A DNA stretch of 64,000 bases from Lithobates sylvaticus (Eukaryota > Chordata > Amphibia > Anura > Ranidae), in NCBI GenBank assembly GCA_028564925.1, contig CM053028.1, forward strand, positions 359,763,302-359,827,301, given 5' to 3'. The notes under the pieces were generated by a model. The model was given only the letters and a program-made list of their open reading frames with translations, did not search any database and was not told the DNA's origin. The translations under genes were made by a program, and so were the position numbers. Below, piece after piece: positions 11,540-22,554 of the stretch; positions within the stretch are counted from its first letter, which is position 1, and every line of letters begins with the position of its first letter.

Positions 11540-12358
11540 AAGTAAAAGTTTGTCCGGATAAGGAATCCAAAATTGGAGGTAGTTGCCATGATATAAGGCT
11601 ACAACTAGTGCCTTATATACATGCCCCAATCAGGTGTGCAGTGTGGAGCTTCAGCATCACCTGGCTCGGCCGTGACAGGGTGCGCGTGCATCACAGCCAG
11701 GCAGCGCATGCGCAGTTCGTAATACCGGTGATCAACAAGTGGGACCGAGCAGAGCGGGCATCCCAGTGGGAGAGCTAGGACTAAGGGCTCCCCCAGTAGC
11801 ACCTAAAGGCCATGCAATGCAATGGAGTGTGCATTGCGTGGGTCAGAGTGGGATAGACCTGTGGCTGATAGGAATAACAGCAACCCAGGGTGACAGCTAA
11901 GGGGAAAGGCCCAGCCTAGACCCACACGTACCGCAGAGCCATCCCACATTAGTGGTAAAGGGATTGCGGCTTGCTGGCCGCACACAGGGCCTGCAACGCT
12001 AGCACGCTGTGAAACGCCAGCCCATCGGCACAATCAGGCATTTCCCGAGAGACATGTAAACTGAAACAAGTTAGAAAAATAAAAGACACAAATACAATAA
12101 AAATGATTTAGTTAGTAATACAAATTAAATTTATAATATTATACATCTCAGATTTAGTTTTGGCATTGAATGCATTCAGGTAAAGAATAACTTATAAAGG
12201 ATTATCAGCAAAACATCATTAAAACAGTTTTTGGCACAATACAAAAACAAAAACAACAAATGACAAGGTTGAATAGCAGGCAAAATACATAAAGCATTTA
12301 CTGTTTATACAGATACCTGTATATCTTTACAGAAGTGATTTGTAGGATTGTAACTCAT
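11540..12358. other. non-coding filler inside the Penelope-like unit
   Basis: The first half is GC-rich (about 11630-12050) and the second half AT-rich. No protein or RNA gene is recognised. The short frames on both strands overlap and lack motifs. It may be 5' region of the element or another inserted repeat. Confidence 0.35.
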
Positions 12359-12601
12359 TACAGGCATACCCCACTTTTAAGTACACAATGGGGTTTATTT
12401 ACTAAAGCTGGAAAGTGCAAAATCAGGCTCACTTCTGCATAGAAACTAAAGAGCGTCCAGGTTTTTTTTTTTACCAAAGCTTAATTGAACAAGCTGGGAT
12501 TAGAAGCTTATTGGTTTCTATGCAACAGCGAGCCTGATTTTGCACTTTTCAGCTTTAGTAAATAAACCCCATTGTGTACTTAAAAGTGGGGTATGCCTGT
12601 A
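12359..12601. repeat. 243-bp near-perfect palindrome with TA at both ends
   Basis: CAGGCATACCCCACTTTTAA begins the left arm and its reverse complement ends the right arm. Both outer edges are TA. The inner part is copy 4 of the TTTACTAAA/GAGAGTGCAAAATC hairpin. A TA duplication suggests a Tc1/mariner-class MITE that either contains or carries the inner hairpin. It would form a long stem. Confidence 0.75.
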
Positions 12602-12779
12602 ATTCCAGGTGGATGCATAGCGTTTAAGCATCCTATCCATTTAGTTTCCTGTTGCAATATTCTTTTATCCCAGTTGCCTTCCTAGGTTCCTGCTGTATAA
12701 CTGCTAGGAAGGTGACCAGCGATGTATTAAATCTATGGTATAGAATCTAAATGTCTGCTTATGGGAGTCCACATCTTGC

Positions 12780-13640
12780 CATTGATAGAGTAATAGATGT
12801 GATTGTTTATTCTTTGGTGTAGTTGGCGGATGGTCTTACCAACATAAAACGTGCCACATTTGCGTGTCATAAGATAATAGACACCTTAAGTGCTGCAGTC
12901 TGCCTGGAAATGGGGATAAAAAGTTCCCCATTGGGCAGTTTAAATCTAGATCCTATGGACACCCACCGACAAAAAGTACAATGACCACATCTGTGGATCC
13001 CTTTCTCGTGGGTACGCTGCCATTGGGTGGGTACATAGTGGCTATTAGATATATTTGTTAAGAATTGGATCGTCACACAAAATATGCCAATGTTTGGTCA
13101 AAACATCTCTAAGTTGGTGTTGCTGGTAAGAATATTGGGTAATGAATTTTACCATTGAATTATGATCAGATTTTGTCTTGGTTTTATAAAGTAATGCATT
13201 TCTAGGCTGTTGGAGTGCTTTGTTGAATGCCTTACGTAAGAGTGATTTCAAATAACCATGCAGTAGGTGTCATTCTCTCAACAAGTCTGCGTGGTATTTA
13301 AAATCCTTGTTGTGGGTACAATTTCTTCTCAATCTGATATATTGGGCATAAGGGATGCTGCGGATGAGTGTAGTAGGATGTGCACTTGAGGCATGCAGGA
13401 TGGTGTTTCCGGCAGTCTCTTTGTGATAGAGTGTGGTGGCCAAACAGTTGTCACAATCCTTAAAAATTTGAAGGTCAAGAAATTAAATATTGTGCAGGTC
13501 ACTATTCACAGTGAATTTGAGATTATATGTGTTATTGTTGAGAAGGTCCACAAAACTGTCCAATGCTTGTTGTGTACTGGGCCACACAATAAATATGTCA
13601 TCAATATACCTTAGCCACACCAGTGCATGGCCATTGGCTC
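12780..13640 (-). pseudogene. Penelope-like RT C-terminus and GIY-YIG endonuclease remnant
   Basis: The reading passes from the catalytic box RYIDDIF near 13600, through a linker (ALLYKTKTKSDHNSMVKF, about 13150), to the Cys-rich block HRCGHCTFCRW and the GIY-YIG block CGTFYVGKTIRQLHQ near 12830-12850. In intact relatives this protein copies the element RNA at a nicked target. Here the frame is broken at several points and the N-terminal part of the reverse transcriptase is not found, so no product is expected. Confidence 0.7.
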
Positions 13641-13860
13641 CCGCTGCTGTTAATCAAATCCAATGACGCAGCCGTCGGGGGATGGTGCCGAGTCCTGCAT
13701 TCGGCGTCGGGAGCACGCCCGCAAGGTATTTGATGCGGGGAGGAGCCGAGAGAGCCGCCAGGGGACCCCAGAAGAGCAGGTTTGGGGCCACTCTGTGCAA
13801 ATGAGCTGCACAGTGGAATTAAGTATGACATGTTTGTTATTTAAAAAAAAAAAAAAAAAA
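13641..13860. repeat. GC-rich repeat fragment ending in an A run
   Basis: A GC-rich segment (TGACGCAGCCGTCGGGGGAT and following) ends in a homopolymer A run at about 13842-13860. The composition breaks sharply with the AT-rich surroundings, which suggests a small inserted repeat. The family was not identified. Confidence 0.35.
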
Positions 13861-14423
13861 GTAGAGTATAATTATCAGGTGAGACTATATGTTATTAGTC
13901 ACACTTTGTTAGTTTTTCTCCCCTAGAACTATTTTCAATTAGTTTTTTTATACTTTATAGATGCCATGATTTTGCCACTAAGCACATTTAAAGCCATATT
14001 TGAAGATCCCAGCTACATACTACAGATTAAATCTACAAATATTTATTGTTCATTCTAAGGTAGGCATAGGTAGGATCCTCCTTACCCCAACGCATGAAAA
14101 TGTCTGGATATGGGTGTAGTTTTCCCAATTATTTTACATAGTTTATTTGTCCCTTTCTTTTCCTTTGCCTATACAGTTTAGGTGCTGTACTCTCCTGGTG
14201 CATCTATATAGACATATGTTTATACATTTCTATCTGGCACGCCCCCACATATCGCCCGTTGCGCACTTTGCATGCTGTGTGTCCATTTGTTTGCTCCTGG
14301 GTGCAGTCTTGGTGTTCTCTGCATACTTTGAGACTATCTATCTATCTATTATACATAGTTATATTGCGTTGTGATTATTGATTGTCTCTTTCTCTCTTTC
14401 TTTCCTTGGAATATATATAAAGC

Positions 14424-14460
14424 TCCTGAATAAGCGATTTTCGCAAAACATGTAGAGCTA
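14424..14460 (+). ncRNA. hammerhead-ribozyme-like core, right terminal repeat
   Basis: CTGAATAAGCGATTTTCGCA followed by AAACATGTAG. The stem II position can pair as GCGA-UUU-UCGC. The first core block has drifted from CUGAUGA. It faces outward, mirror to the copy at 10387-10432, as expected if both terminal repeats came from one ribozyme-bearing repeat. Confidence 0.45.
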
Positions 14461-15129
14461 ATTTTAGTGCTACATTATAGTCTAGTCATACATGTCTATC
14501 ATGACATGTTTCTGACATCTTTGACCAATATTTGATAGGTTTAGCTTCCACTGCAGTAAAACTGTAGTATTTTAATGTGTTTTTAATCTCTATGTTTTAA
14601 TTGTTAATAACAGTTTATTGTATATTTCTTATGATTGGTGCCTGGAAAGTAAATTTTTTCACTTTCATTATTTGGCCAATTGACGTGGCACTGCGCTACC
14701 TCAAGCTCCCACAGTTCCATCTGTGTTGGTGCTTTGATAACTCTTTGTTTCAACCCCAAAACACCAGTGAACCTCCACCATGTTTGAATGTAGGGACTAT
14801 ATTCTTTTCTCATTTCTTTTTATGAAAACAGTAGAATGATAGGCTTTACCAAAAAGCTGTCATTTTGTTTCATCATTCTCCCAAAAGGATTTTGGCTTCC
14901 TCTGGTAAGTTTTGGCAAACTTCAGTCTGGCTTTTTTTATGTTTCTGTGTCAGTAGTGGGGTCCTCCTGGGTCTCCTACCATTGTGTCATTTTTCATTCA
15001 GATGACAACGTATAGTGTGAGCTGACACGGTTGTACCCTGTGCCTAATGGTCAGCTTGAATTTGTCTAGTTGATTGAGGTTCTTTATCCACCATTCGAAC
15101 AATCCTTCATTGCAATCTATGATACATTT

Positions 15130-15814
15130 TTCTCTTTCATTCATTCCCCCCTCTCGGTGTTTTTATTTTTCTCTCATGATTGAGTCCCCACTCCACACAT
15201 TGAGACACCGGAAATCAGAGGGTCTGCACACTGTTGTTCCACGATTGGAGATCCCAACACAGCAGTGGATGGTGACGGTCCCATTGACGGAATAGAGGAT
15301 CCAGGAGGAAAAGGCCCTGGCTGGGTATTAGCCATCTGCTGTCATTATCCCGGGAGCTGGTAAGAGAACAACTTTAACGGTGGTGGATAAAGAGCCCCTC
15401 TAGAAATCACACAGTCACTTTTGATTCTCCCATCACTCACACGGACTGCACTGATTTTTTACCTTTGGAGTTTTATTGGACAACTTACAATCCACCTCTG
15501 ATTGAACCTTTTTTTTTTTTTTTTCTCACAGGATTTACTTCATATATTTTTTGCTGAACATTTTTTCTTTACAGGTTTTTTCATTAAAACCGTTAGTTGA
15601 TATTCATTTATATATTATCATACACAGACTTTGTTTGGACAAGTTGATATTCACTACACAGTGCACTTCTCACTTATGTGGTGATTGTTTGTCAATATGT
15701 ATTTGTGCTAATATTCTTGGCACATTTATTTTTCACTGGTATGTTGTTTAATGTCACGATTTCATTATTTATTTTTTAGCGCAACTTTTTACTATTTTCT
15801 TCTCTTTCATTCAT
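15130..15814. mobile_element. 655-bp retroelement-like insert with 15-bp target duplication
   Basis: TTCTCTTTCATTCAT occurs at 15130-15144 and again at 15800-15814, and the Tc1 sequence resumes right after it. The insert (15145-15799) is non-coding, has a T run near 15510-15525 and ends TTTAGCGCAACTTTTTACTA. The end resembles the GCGCGAAATTCTTTC end of the inverted-repeat insert at 34.6-36.8 kb. A duplication of this length fits target-primed retrotransposition. The family is unassigned. Confidence 0.65.
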
Positions 15815-15888
15815 GCCCAGGCAGATTAGCCACAGTACCATGGACTGTAAACCTCTTGACAATGTTGCACACAGTGGACACAGGAACA

Positions 15889-16343
15889 TTAAAGAGGAAG
15901 TAAAGCCTGAAAAAAAAATGCACCCTGCAAGGCAAAGTCATAATGAGCTAGTATGCATAGAATACTTACTCATCAGGTAAGTTATGAATAACTTACCTGA
16001 GTTCAAAGCCCCCGAATCGACCCTCGTCCACATCCTCCGTCGCTGCCATGATACCCGGAGTGACTTCCGGGTTTCACGGCTCCAGCGATGTGACTGGCCG
16101 GAGCCGCGATGACGTTCCTCCGGCGCATGCGCATGGGAGCCGTCAGTGACGGCATATTCGCCTTCACTTGTGGCACCCTCAGTGCACCTTCGCCGTTGTC
16201 ATGCGCCATAGACAGCGGTGCCCGGTTTTTGTAAAATATCTCCTTAACCATGTTAAGGAGATATTTCTTGCACCTACGTGTAAGCCTTAATCTAGGCTTA
16301 CCTGTAGGATAAAGTGGTCCCAGAGGGTTTACAACCACTTTAA
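15889..16343. mobile_element. TTAA-flanked MITE
   Basis: TTAAAGAGGAAGTAAAGCC opens the unit and GGTTTACAACCACTTTAA closes it, with TTAA at both edges. The interior is GC-rich (CCGGAGTGACTTCCGGGT around 16055) and matches the layout of 45597-45968. TTAA suggests piggyBac-driven movement. A 153-codon frame on the minus strand crosses it but has no domain and is not called. Confidence 0.65.
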
Positions 16344-16823
16344 GATCTCTTGAGATGGACTTGTTACCTTGAGATTGTCCATGGTTTTCCACAATTTGTG
16401 TTCTTAAATCCACAGACAATCCTTTCTCTTCTCCATGCTCCGTGTGGCACACAGAGACACACAACAGAAAGGTTTATTACAATTTTCACCATTTTAACTG
16501 GTTGCCTGTGTGATTTCTATATTATCAGCACCTGTTAATTGATACAAATGAGTTTACTTACGAATTAAAAGGAACATCACAAACTTGGAATGCAATTATT
16601 CCTTACAAATTTGAGAAGGTGCCAAAAATTTGACCAGTCCATTTTTGGATTTTGCGTGGAATGTGTAATTTTAGCTTTTTGTTCCTCTGCTTTTTTCTGT
16701 CATACCATAAAAACAAAAGAAAAAAACATGGGAATGCCTAAACATTTGTAATTGCAACAATTTTCTAGGCAAAGTGGGGCATTATCTGACAGAAATGTAG
16801 GGGTGCCAATATTTTTGACTGTA

Positions 16824-17090
16824 GTTGTTTTTTTTTTTTTTTACAGATATGACTCAGAAAAGCAAACCATGGAAATGCTACAAAAAAAAGTTTATGGTAG
16901 TTTTCCTACTTTAGAGTGGAAATAAACTACTAAATTCATCAATTCCAATGTCAATCAAGTTTTTTAGGTTCATGAACGTAAATTTAGGACAATATGGATT
17001 CTGCTAGATTTCTTTGGTAAAAAAACAAAAAATAAAAGGAAGTAAGTGTATATTATTTAGACTGTATGACAGCTATAGAATCTACACACT
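16824..17090. other. anonymous AT-rich sequence
   Basis: No feature seen apart from A and T runs. Confidence 0.4.
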
Positions 17091-17370
17091 ACAGTATATA
17101 CAATATCTCACAAAAGTGAGTACGCCCTTCACATTTTTGTAAATATTTTATTATTCATGTGACAACACTAAAGAAATTACACTTTGCTAAAATGTAAAGT
17201 AGTGAGTGTACAGCTTTTATAACAGTGTAAATTTGCTGCCCCCTCAGCACACAGCCATTAATGTCTAAACAGCAGGCAACAAAAGTGAGTACACCCTAAG
17301 TGAAAATGTCCAAATTGGGCCCAAAGTGTCAATATTTTGTGTGGCCACCATTTTTTTCCAGCACTGCCTT
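17091..17370. mobile_element. Tc1/mariner fragment, CACAAAAGTGAGTAC family
   Basis: It contains the inverted-repeat-type block ATCTCACAAAAGTGAGTACG near 17105 and its inner repeat ACAAAAGTGAGTACACCCTA near 17280. These direct repeats within one terminal inverted repeat are typical of a widespread vertebrate Tc1-like group. No transposase is left. The right boundary is uncertain. Confidence 0.6.
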
Positions 17371-17559
17371 AAAGGGGTTGTAAGGGTTCATGTTCTTTCA
17401 CCTTAATATATCCTATGCATTAGGGTGAAAACACATGAAGGAGGCCCCCAGACCCCCCCCCCCCCCCATGTAAATGAGTATAAAAGGAATTGTGTACTGT
17501 CTTTATTCACTTTTTTACACTTTTTTGGGGAATAGGTAGGGGTACTATGTATTCACTGG

Positions 17560-17871
17560 GATTTTTTGATCAAAAATATCTAGAAGAATACAAATTGGCC
17601 TAAACTGATCAATACATGTGTTCTTTTTATATTTGTTTGGATATGTATTATAGCAGAAAGTAAAACATATTGTTTTTTGGTGTTTTTTTTGTTTATAGAG
17701 CAAAAAAGTAAAACCGCAGAGGTGATCAAATACACCAAAAGAAAGCTCTATTTGTGGGGAAAAAAAAGGACAATTTTCCATGCAATTGTCATTTAAAATA
17801 ATGCAGTGCTGTATTGCAAAAAATAGCCTGGTCAATAAGGGGGTAAATCCTGCCGGGGCTGAAGTAGTTAA
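17560..17871. mobile_element. truncated TTAA MITE, CCACTTCAGCCCCGG family
   Basis: It ends CCGGGGCTGAAGTAGTTAA, the reverse complement of the start of the copy at 44531. The stretch AGGTGATCAAATACACCAAA with AAAGAAAGCTCTATTTGTGG is shared with 29390-29430 and, reversed, with 44680. The left end is lost. Confidence 0.7.
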
Positions 17872-18010
17872 AGGGGGCTTCCAGATTATGATAAGCCACC
17901 CGCTCACAGACCCTCACAGCCACAGCAAAGGGTTATGGGGAAGAGGCCCTTGTCATGGGGACAAAGTGCTTTGGGGTGGGGGGCAGAGCCTGGATACTGG
18001 GTACACACGG
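17872..18010. repeat. fragment of the hAT interior repeat
   Basis: The block AGGGGGCTTCCAGATTATGATAAG and GGGACAAAGTGCTTTGGGGT also occurs inside the hAT element near 33035-33145 and, more diverged and reversed, near 47090-47200. It is a loose fragment joined to the TTAA end of the previous MITE. Confidence 0.55.
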
Positions 18011-19436
18011 TAAATTGTAATCATTGCCTTACTAACTCATCCAATGTTAGTACACTCAGCAATTGTGCTTTGACAGGGGGACTCTGCCCCCCCCCACCCG
18101 ATAGAATACAGTGATCAGCCTTTGGCTGCAAGGGCTGATCAGATGCTGGTTTCCCAACATGCTCATTCTACAGTGCTTCTGTCGGACGAGGAGCTGTACA
18201 CATGGATGGGTGTGACTGCAGGGGAGACGTTGTTAGGGAAGAACTGTTTTCAAGGATCCTCTGTATCACCTAGAGTGGTAAGAGGCCTCCTGTAATTTGT
18301 TCTTGTTTTAACCGTTGGGCTTGCAACCAGAGATATAGGGCCCTGAAAATGGCTATTTGTGCTTAACAGTGCTACTTCTCGTAACCGTTGTGCTTTTGTA
18401 CAGTAGAGTTAACTCTGTGGGCTGTGTCAATTGCATTATTAAGCAAATATGCAATTCAGGCATTCTAACTCCACTTTGATCTAGCTGACTTTTATGTTTG
18501 TTCCAGGTTAGTATCTAAAAATGTTTAGAAGCCAAAGCCAGCCTCTCCACTATCATTTTCAGAAAGCAGTCAGTAGTAGCAGCCCCTGTATTTCTTGTAT
18601 TTCGGGTTTTATGCAAAGGGACCAATGAACACAATTAAATGTTTTTTTTTTCTGTATGTCATGTTATCTGTTTAATCTGTTGGCAATGATCCCAGATTGT
18701 GGGTTTTTACATATACTTTTCAGCATAGATTCCTCACAAATGGAGAGTAGTAAATACATAAATAGCATAAGCAGTTTGGTTCATGGTGAAGATCTGTTCT
18801 GCAATTTTTTAACATCTGCTTAGATGAGGTATTCTCCTTAATATGGTTATAGATGCCTCTGAGCTTATACTGTACACATTCTAAAGTAATATTTAATTAA
18901 GCTTTAAAAGACATTTCAGATTCTTTTTACTTCCTACTCTTAATCAAATATTCATAAAAAGCCAAGATCAACAGCATCTGCGTCATATGGCTATGCAAGT
19001 TAGTTAGCTCAGCAGTTGTTCCTGCTGAGGGGTTGCAGGGGTATGTGTATTTATTGGCATGAAGCTAAAAAAAAATAAAAATAAAAAAAAAACGCCATAA
19101 GCCTAATTCAATAAACAAAAATAAATGATTATTTACCAGGAAGGGTTTGATTTTGAGCAGAAAGTTAACACAGATGAATGTAATGACCATAATGGTAAAT
19201 AAGATAGATAGGCATCTAAAGCAATGACGAGTTAGAAGATTGAAGTTTAATTGTTAATAAGAGGTTTATATTTTTAACAATTCCAGGTAGCATGTGAAAC
19301 CAAACCAATCAATAGGCTACAAATTAATTTTTTATAAAACAATAAAACTGTGCTAAAATTGGAATGTGAATTCCATTTACCACAAAGTAACCCTGTATAT
19401 GGGTGTTAAAAAAGAAAAAAAAAAAAAAGAAAAAAA
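18011..19436. other. anonymous non-coding stretch
   Basis: No gene or repeat family was recognised. It may be old intergenic or intronic host DNA. A-rich runs lie at about 19068-19092. Confidence 0.4.
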
Positions 19437-19793
19437 AACACTACCCTGTAAAGAAACAGTTTTATACTTACCTGTTCCATGGACCATATGCTAAAACTGT
19501 GTAGCATAGCTTCCTCCCATGCATCTGGGTGTGTGGAGGAGTTTTGCCCTTCTCTGGTCTATTTGGTTGCCCCAATAACCCTTATGTCACTATTGCATCT
19601 TGCAGTGACTAAGGATAAGCAGGTGGAGCCACCGTGGCCAGAGGGGGACCCACTTTTTGATGAGCCTGAGGTGTCAAATAGGATCAGGAATCGACACGGA
19701 AGCTTCTGCAAGCGGGACAGAATTACAATACTGTTTTCTTCGCAGTGCAGATAGAATTTTTTTTAATCCCCCTACAGGGTTATGTTAATCCAA
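19437..19793. repeat. probable MITE with CCCTGTA ends
   Basis: The left end CACTACCCTGTAAAGAAACA is roughly the reverse complement of the right end CCCCCTACAGGGTTATGTT. The match is imperfect and no target duplication is clear. The 91-codon frame inside has no motif. Confidence 0.4.
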
Positions 19794-21139
19794 ATACTCT
19801 GCAATACACTGTACCCAGCATCCAGAATGCATCTCACTGGATCATAGGGCATGCATGACCAGGGTAGATAAGATGTTCCACCTTCTTGTGACTGCCAACC
19901 ATTGTATACTCCACTCTTAACCCCACTTAACTTTACAACGTTACCTACAATTAACAAGACCACACTTGAGATGGATTACTGGCCATAGCAACATTTTTAT
20001 TCAAAATTAAAATATATAACAATCTTTTTACAGAACAAAACTCCAACCACCAGTTGCTCCCCCCAGTGGTCTTTGACGGCACTTCCCAACTTCACTCTGT
20101 TAAAATTCTACACTGCGGCCTTTTTCCGTACTAGGCCTCCAGCTGTGTAACAACAGCTTGGAGACAACAATTACCCACAGTGCAACCAATACCATCATCC
20201 AGCTAAACCATGTTAGCATGAATACACCAGAGGGCCCATACCACCGATAAGTCCCTCACACTTCTCCCTGTAATGCTTCCCAGGGAACCCCATATCCAAT
20301 AAATAAACAAAACCCCTCCCCTCTTTCCTTCTCTTCGAATCCACCTTTCCCCTCTTTTACCCTGTTATCCTTAACCCCTTGATGTCCCCTTCTCACTCCT
20401 GTCATGCCGGCCCTTTCCACTCACTCCGGGCCTCCCTCTCCCTAATATCTGTGTTCCTTCCTATATCACCAATCACTTTTAAAATTTAAAGGCACCTTTA
20501 AATCTGATTGCTGTCTGTGAGAAACTTCTGAATTTCACTTTTAATTTGTGAGAGACAGCAAGGAGTCTGTAGCAGCGGTGTGGTTTGTGTGGTTTGTCTG
20601 CATTACAAATAGTGATTCTTCTGCATCATAGAAGTATTATAACATCTGTCCGTTTGGTGTGTGCATATTGTAACAATTGTGCACTTGTTTCCCACATATT
20701 GCTATGGTTGCCTGCATATTGAAGGGCTTGTCTGTTTGTTGTCAATGTATTATCACAACTACTGTAAGTCCAAGTATTTTATGAATGCTGGTTTGTAGTG
20801 ATATTACAAAGCTGTTTGTTTACAGGACTATATTACTATAAATTAACCCTCTGCAAGACTTTCACTGTCAAACTACACTACATCCCCTAAAAGGCTTCAA
20901 TATTTTGGCCCGTCTCCTATTTCTCCACAACACACTATGTGCACAACTTTTAACACCCCCAAAATAAATACCATCAAAAATCAAAAATATCCCCCTAAAA
21001 AAAACAAAGTTTCACCATCTTACTTCATCGGGGATAACATAAATAAAAATTTCTCAGTGCATAGTGTTCAAGCAAAATCAAAGTGGCCATTTTACCCATT
21101 GGCCATTTTGATTTTGTTTGAACAGGATTCAGCAGGGTA
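19794..21139. other. non-coding stretch, C-rich part followed by AT-rich part
   Basis: About 20280-20470 is strongly C/T-rich on this strand. A short hairpin, AAAGTGGCCATTTTAC / GGCCATTTTGATTTTG, lies near 21080-21110. No gene is seen. Confidence 0.4.
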
Positions 21140-21174
21140 GAGGAGAGGGGTCAGCATGTAAATGCCCAGGTATA

Positions 21175-21366
21175 TGCATGGGCAGTGTCCTGAGATTAAT
21201 ACAGCAGTGTTCAGTGTCTAGGGATAAGTGTCCAGGAGTCAGCAGGGACAATGTCCAGGGGTCAGTAAGGCAGTGCCCAGGGGTTAGTACAGCAGTGTCC
21301 AAGATTCAGTGTGGCAGTGTCCACGGGTCAGCAGGGCAGTGTCCAGGGGTCAGCAGGGCAGTGACG
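21175..21366. repeat. minisatellite, CAGTGTCCAGGGGTCAGCAGGG unit
   Basis: About eight imperfect units of 20-22 bp read CAGTGTCCAGGGGTCAGCAG and variants. The translated run is low complexity (CPGVSRD-like) and is not a gene. Confidence 0.8.
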
Positions 21367-22088
21367 GTGACACATTGCTGTTTGATTTTCTGGCACGCTG
21401 ATTCTAGCTAGCCCTCCTCTCTTGTCTATCCCATGTGATGTCACGTACAAGTGCCTGGGATGGACAGGTAAGGAGGGCCAGTGGGCATCAGTGCAACACA
21501 CTTATGCTTGTCACTTCCTTGCATCACTCTGCAGGTAAGGGAGGAGCACTTCAAACGGGGGTTCAGGATGCTAACCCCTGCTCTATAGTTCTCTCCTTCA
21601 CTCTTCCCCCTGATGCTCCAATTTGAAGGGAGCGCTGGAGAAACCAGCACAGTGAATAATTAGACAATCCCAGTAGTAGAGAGAGCTATGATGTACAAAA
21701 AAAAAAGAAAGAATAGGACAAAGGGGAGGTTGGGGTACGCAAGGATATCTTTTTCTCAAAATATTTTATTGCTAATTTTATATTTTATGTATAATCTGGT
21801 GGAGAGTGGTCATCAGAACAGACACAGTACAGGGGTGTCTTGGCTCTGCTTCAAGCCTCTTTAATGACTCATTAATGTTTCATAGGCGCTAGAGGCTTTA
21901 AAACCGAACCACAGGGACCATGTCTTCTGATATTTTTCTGCTTTATCTGAAGATTGGGCTAGTGTGCCTTCCATGTAACAGGTCTCAGAGACCTTCTTTA
22001 ACCAATGTTTGATAGCTGGGGGGGGAGTATTTTTCCAAAGAAGTGGTATTAGCGACTTAGCTGCATTTAGTAGGTGTTTTGTTAATGA

Positions 22089-22554
22089 TTATTTGTAGCG
22101 TTTAAGGGGGAAATTTGTGATATGGAGCAAGCAGCAGGCTGCATTAAGTTTGAGTCTGGTCTCTGTGATTTGCTTTACAAGTTCACTGACTTTGTTCCAA
22201 AAAGTGCTTATTATTGAACACTCCCACCACACATGTAGGAGAGTGCCTTTCTCTTCCCCACATCTCCAGTAACTATCTGAAGTGTGTGGAAACCATTTTT
22301 TTAAGTTTGTCAGGTGTAGCGTACCAATGTGTAAAGAGTTTGTATGACGTTTCCTGAGATTTAGTACTAATAGAGCATTTATGTGACAGGATGCATGCAG
22401 TTTTCCACTGATTGTCAGTAATATCCACCTGTAAGGCACTAGACCATTTACACCTGAATCTGTCATCTTTTGTCACTTGTGTCTCTTGTAGCCAGGTGTA
22501 GGAAACAGATGTTGCCCTATTGAATTGTGAGCCATTGATGCAAGCTTCCTCCAA
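22089..22554 (-). pseudogene. L1 ORF2 C-terminal cysteine region
   Basis: Two overlapping frames (22554-22273 and 22466-22089) carry the L1-type tail. The Cys/His motif SYWRCGEEKGTLLHVWWECS lies near 22240, and LLHITNFPLKRYK at the end lines up with LLHISNYSLSRYK of the other copy. The region is thought to bind element RNA in L1 proteins. The overlap of the frames shows a frame change near 22300. Further N-terminal blocks lie at 22711-22986 (DWHCHEESKDWVILED). Confidence 0.75.

Larger units (their letters stand above)
10324..14515 (-). mobile_element. Penelope-like element (Neptune-like), broken
   Basis: The unit has inverted terminal repeats of about 570-600 bp (10324-10910 against 13950-14515). 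Between them a minus-strand retroelement reading includes a reverse-transcriptase box LRYIDDIFIVW near 13600. Downstream are a Cys-rich stretch HRCGHCTFCRWV near 12985 and a GIY-YIG nuclease-like block near 12840 (GVYYLMT, then CGTFYVGKTIRQLHQRINNH). A reverse transcriptase followed by GIY-YIG with no LTR proteins is the hallmark of Penelope-like elements; HRCGHCTFC is seen in the Neptune group. Terminal repeats that may be inverted and may carry hammerhead ribozyme motifs are known for the family. The coding region is broken in several places and also carries two MITE insertions. What fills 11540-12350 is not identified. Confidence 0.75.
9689..16823 (-). mobile_element. Tc1-type transposon split by at least three later insertions
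   Basis: TACAGTCATGGCCAAAAATA at 9689 is mirrored by TATTTTTGACTGTA at 16823, giving inverted ends and a TA duplication. Transposase remnants read right to left. The part before the first catalytic residue lies at about 14860-15130. The C-terminal part lies near 10010-10320, with the conserved block NWPAMSPDLNPIEHLWRNLK around 10090-10150. The transposase frames are broken. The element was later entered by a Penelope-like element (about 10324-14515), a 655-bp insert (15145-15799) and a TTAA MITE (15889-16343). Removing these leaves a Tc1 of roughly usual size. Confidence 0.8.

Noticed and set aside
16003-16464. 153-codon minus-strand frame
   Set aside because: It crosses the boundary of a TTAA MITE into Tc1 sequence, so it cannot be one ancestral gene.
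21118-21411. 97-codon frame over the minisatellite
   Set aside because: The protein text simply repeats with the 20-22-bp unit.
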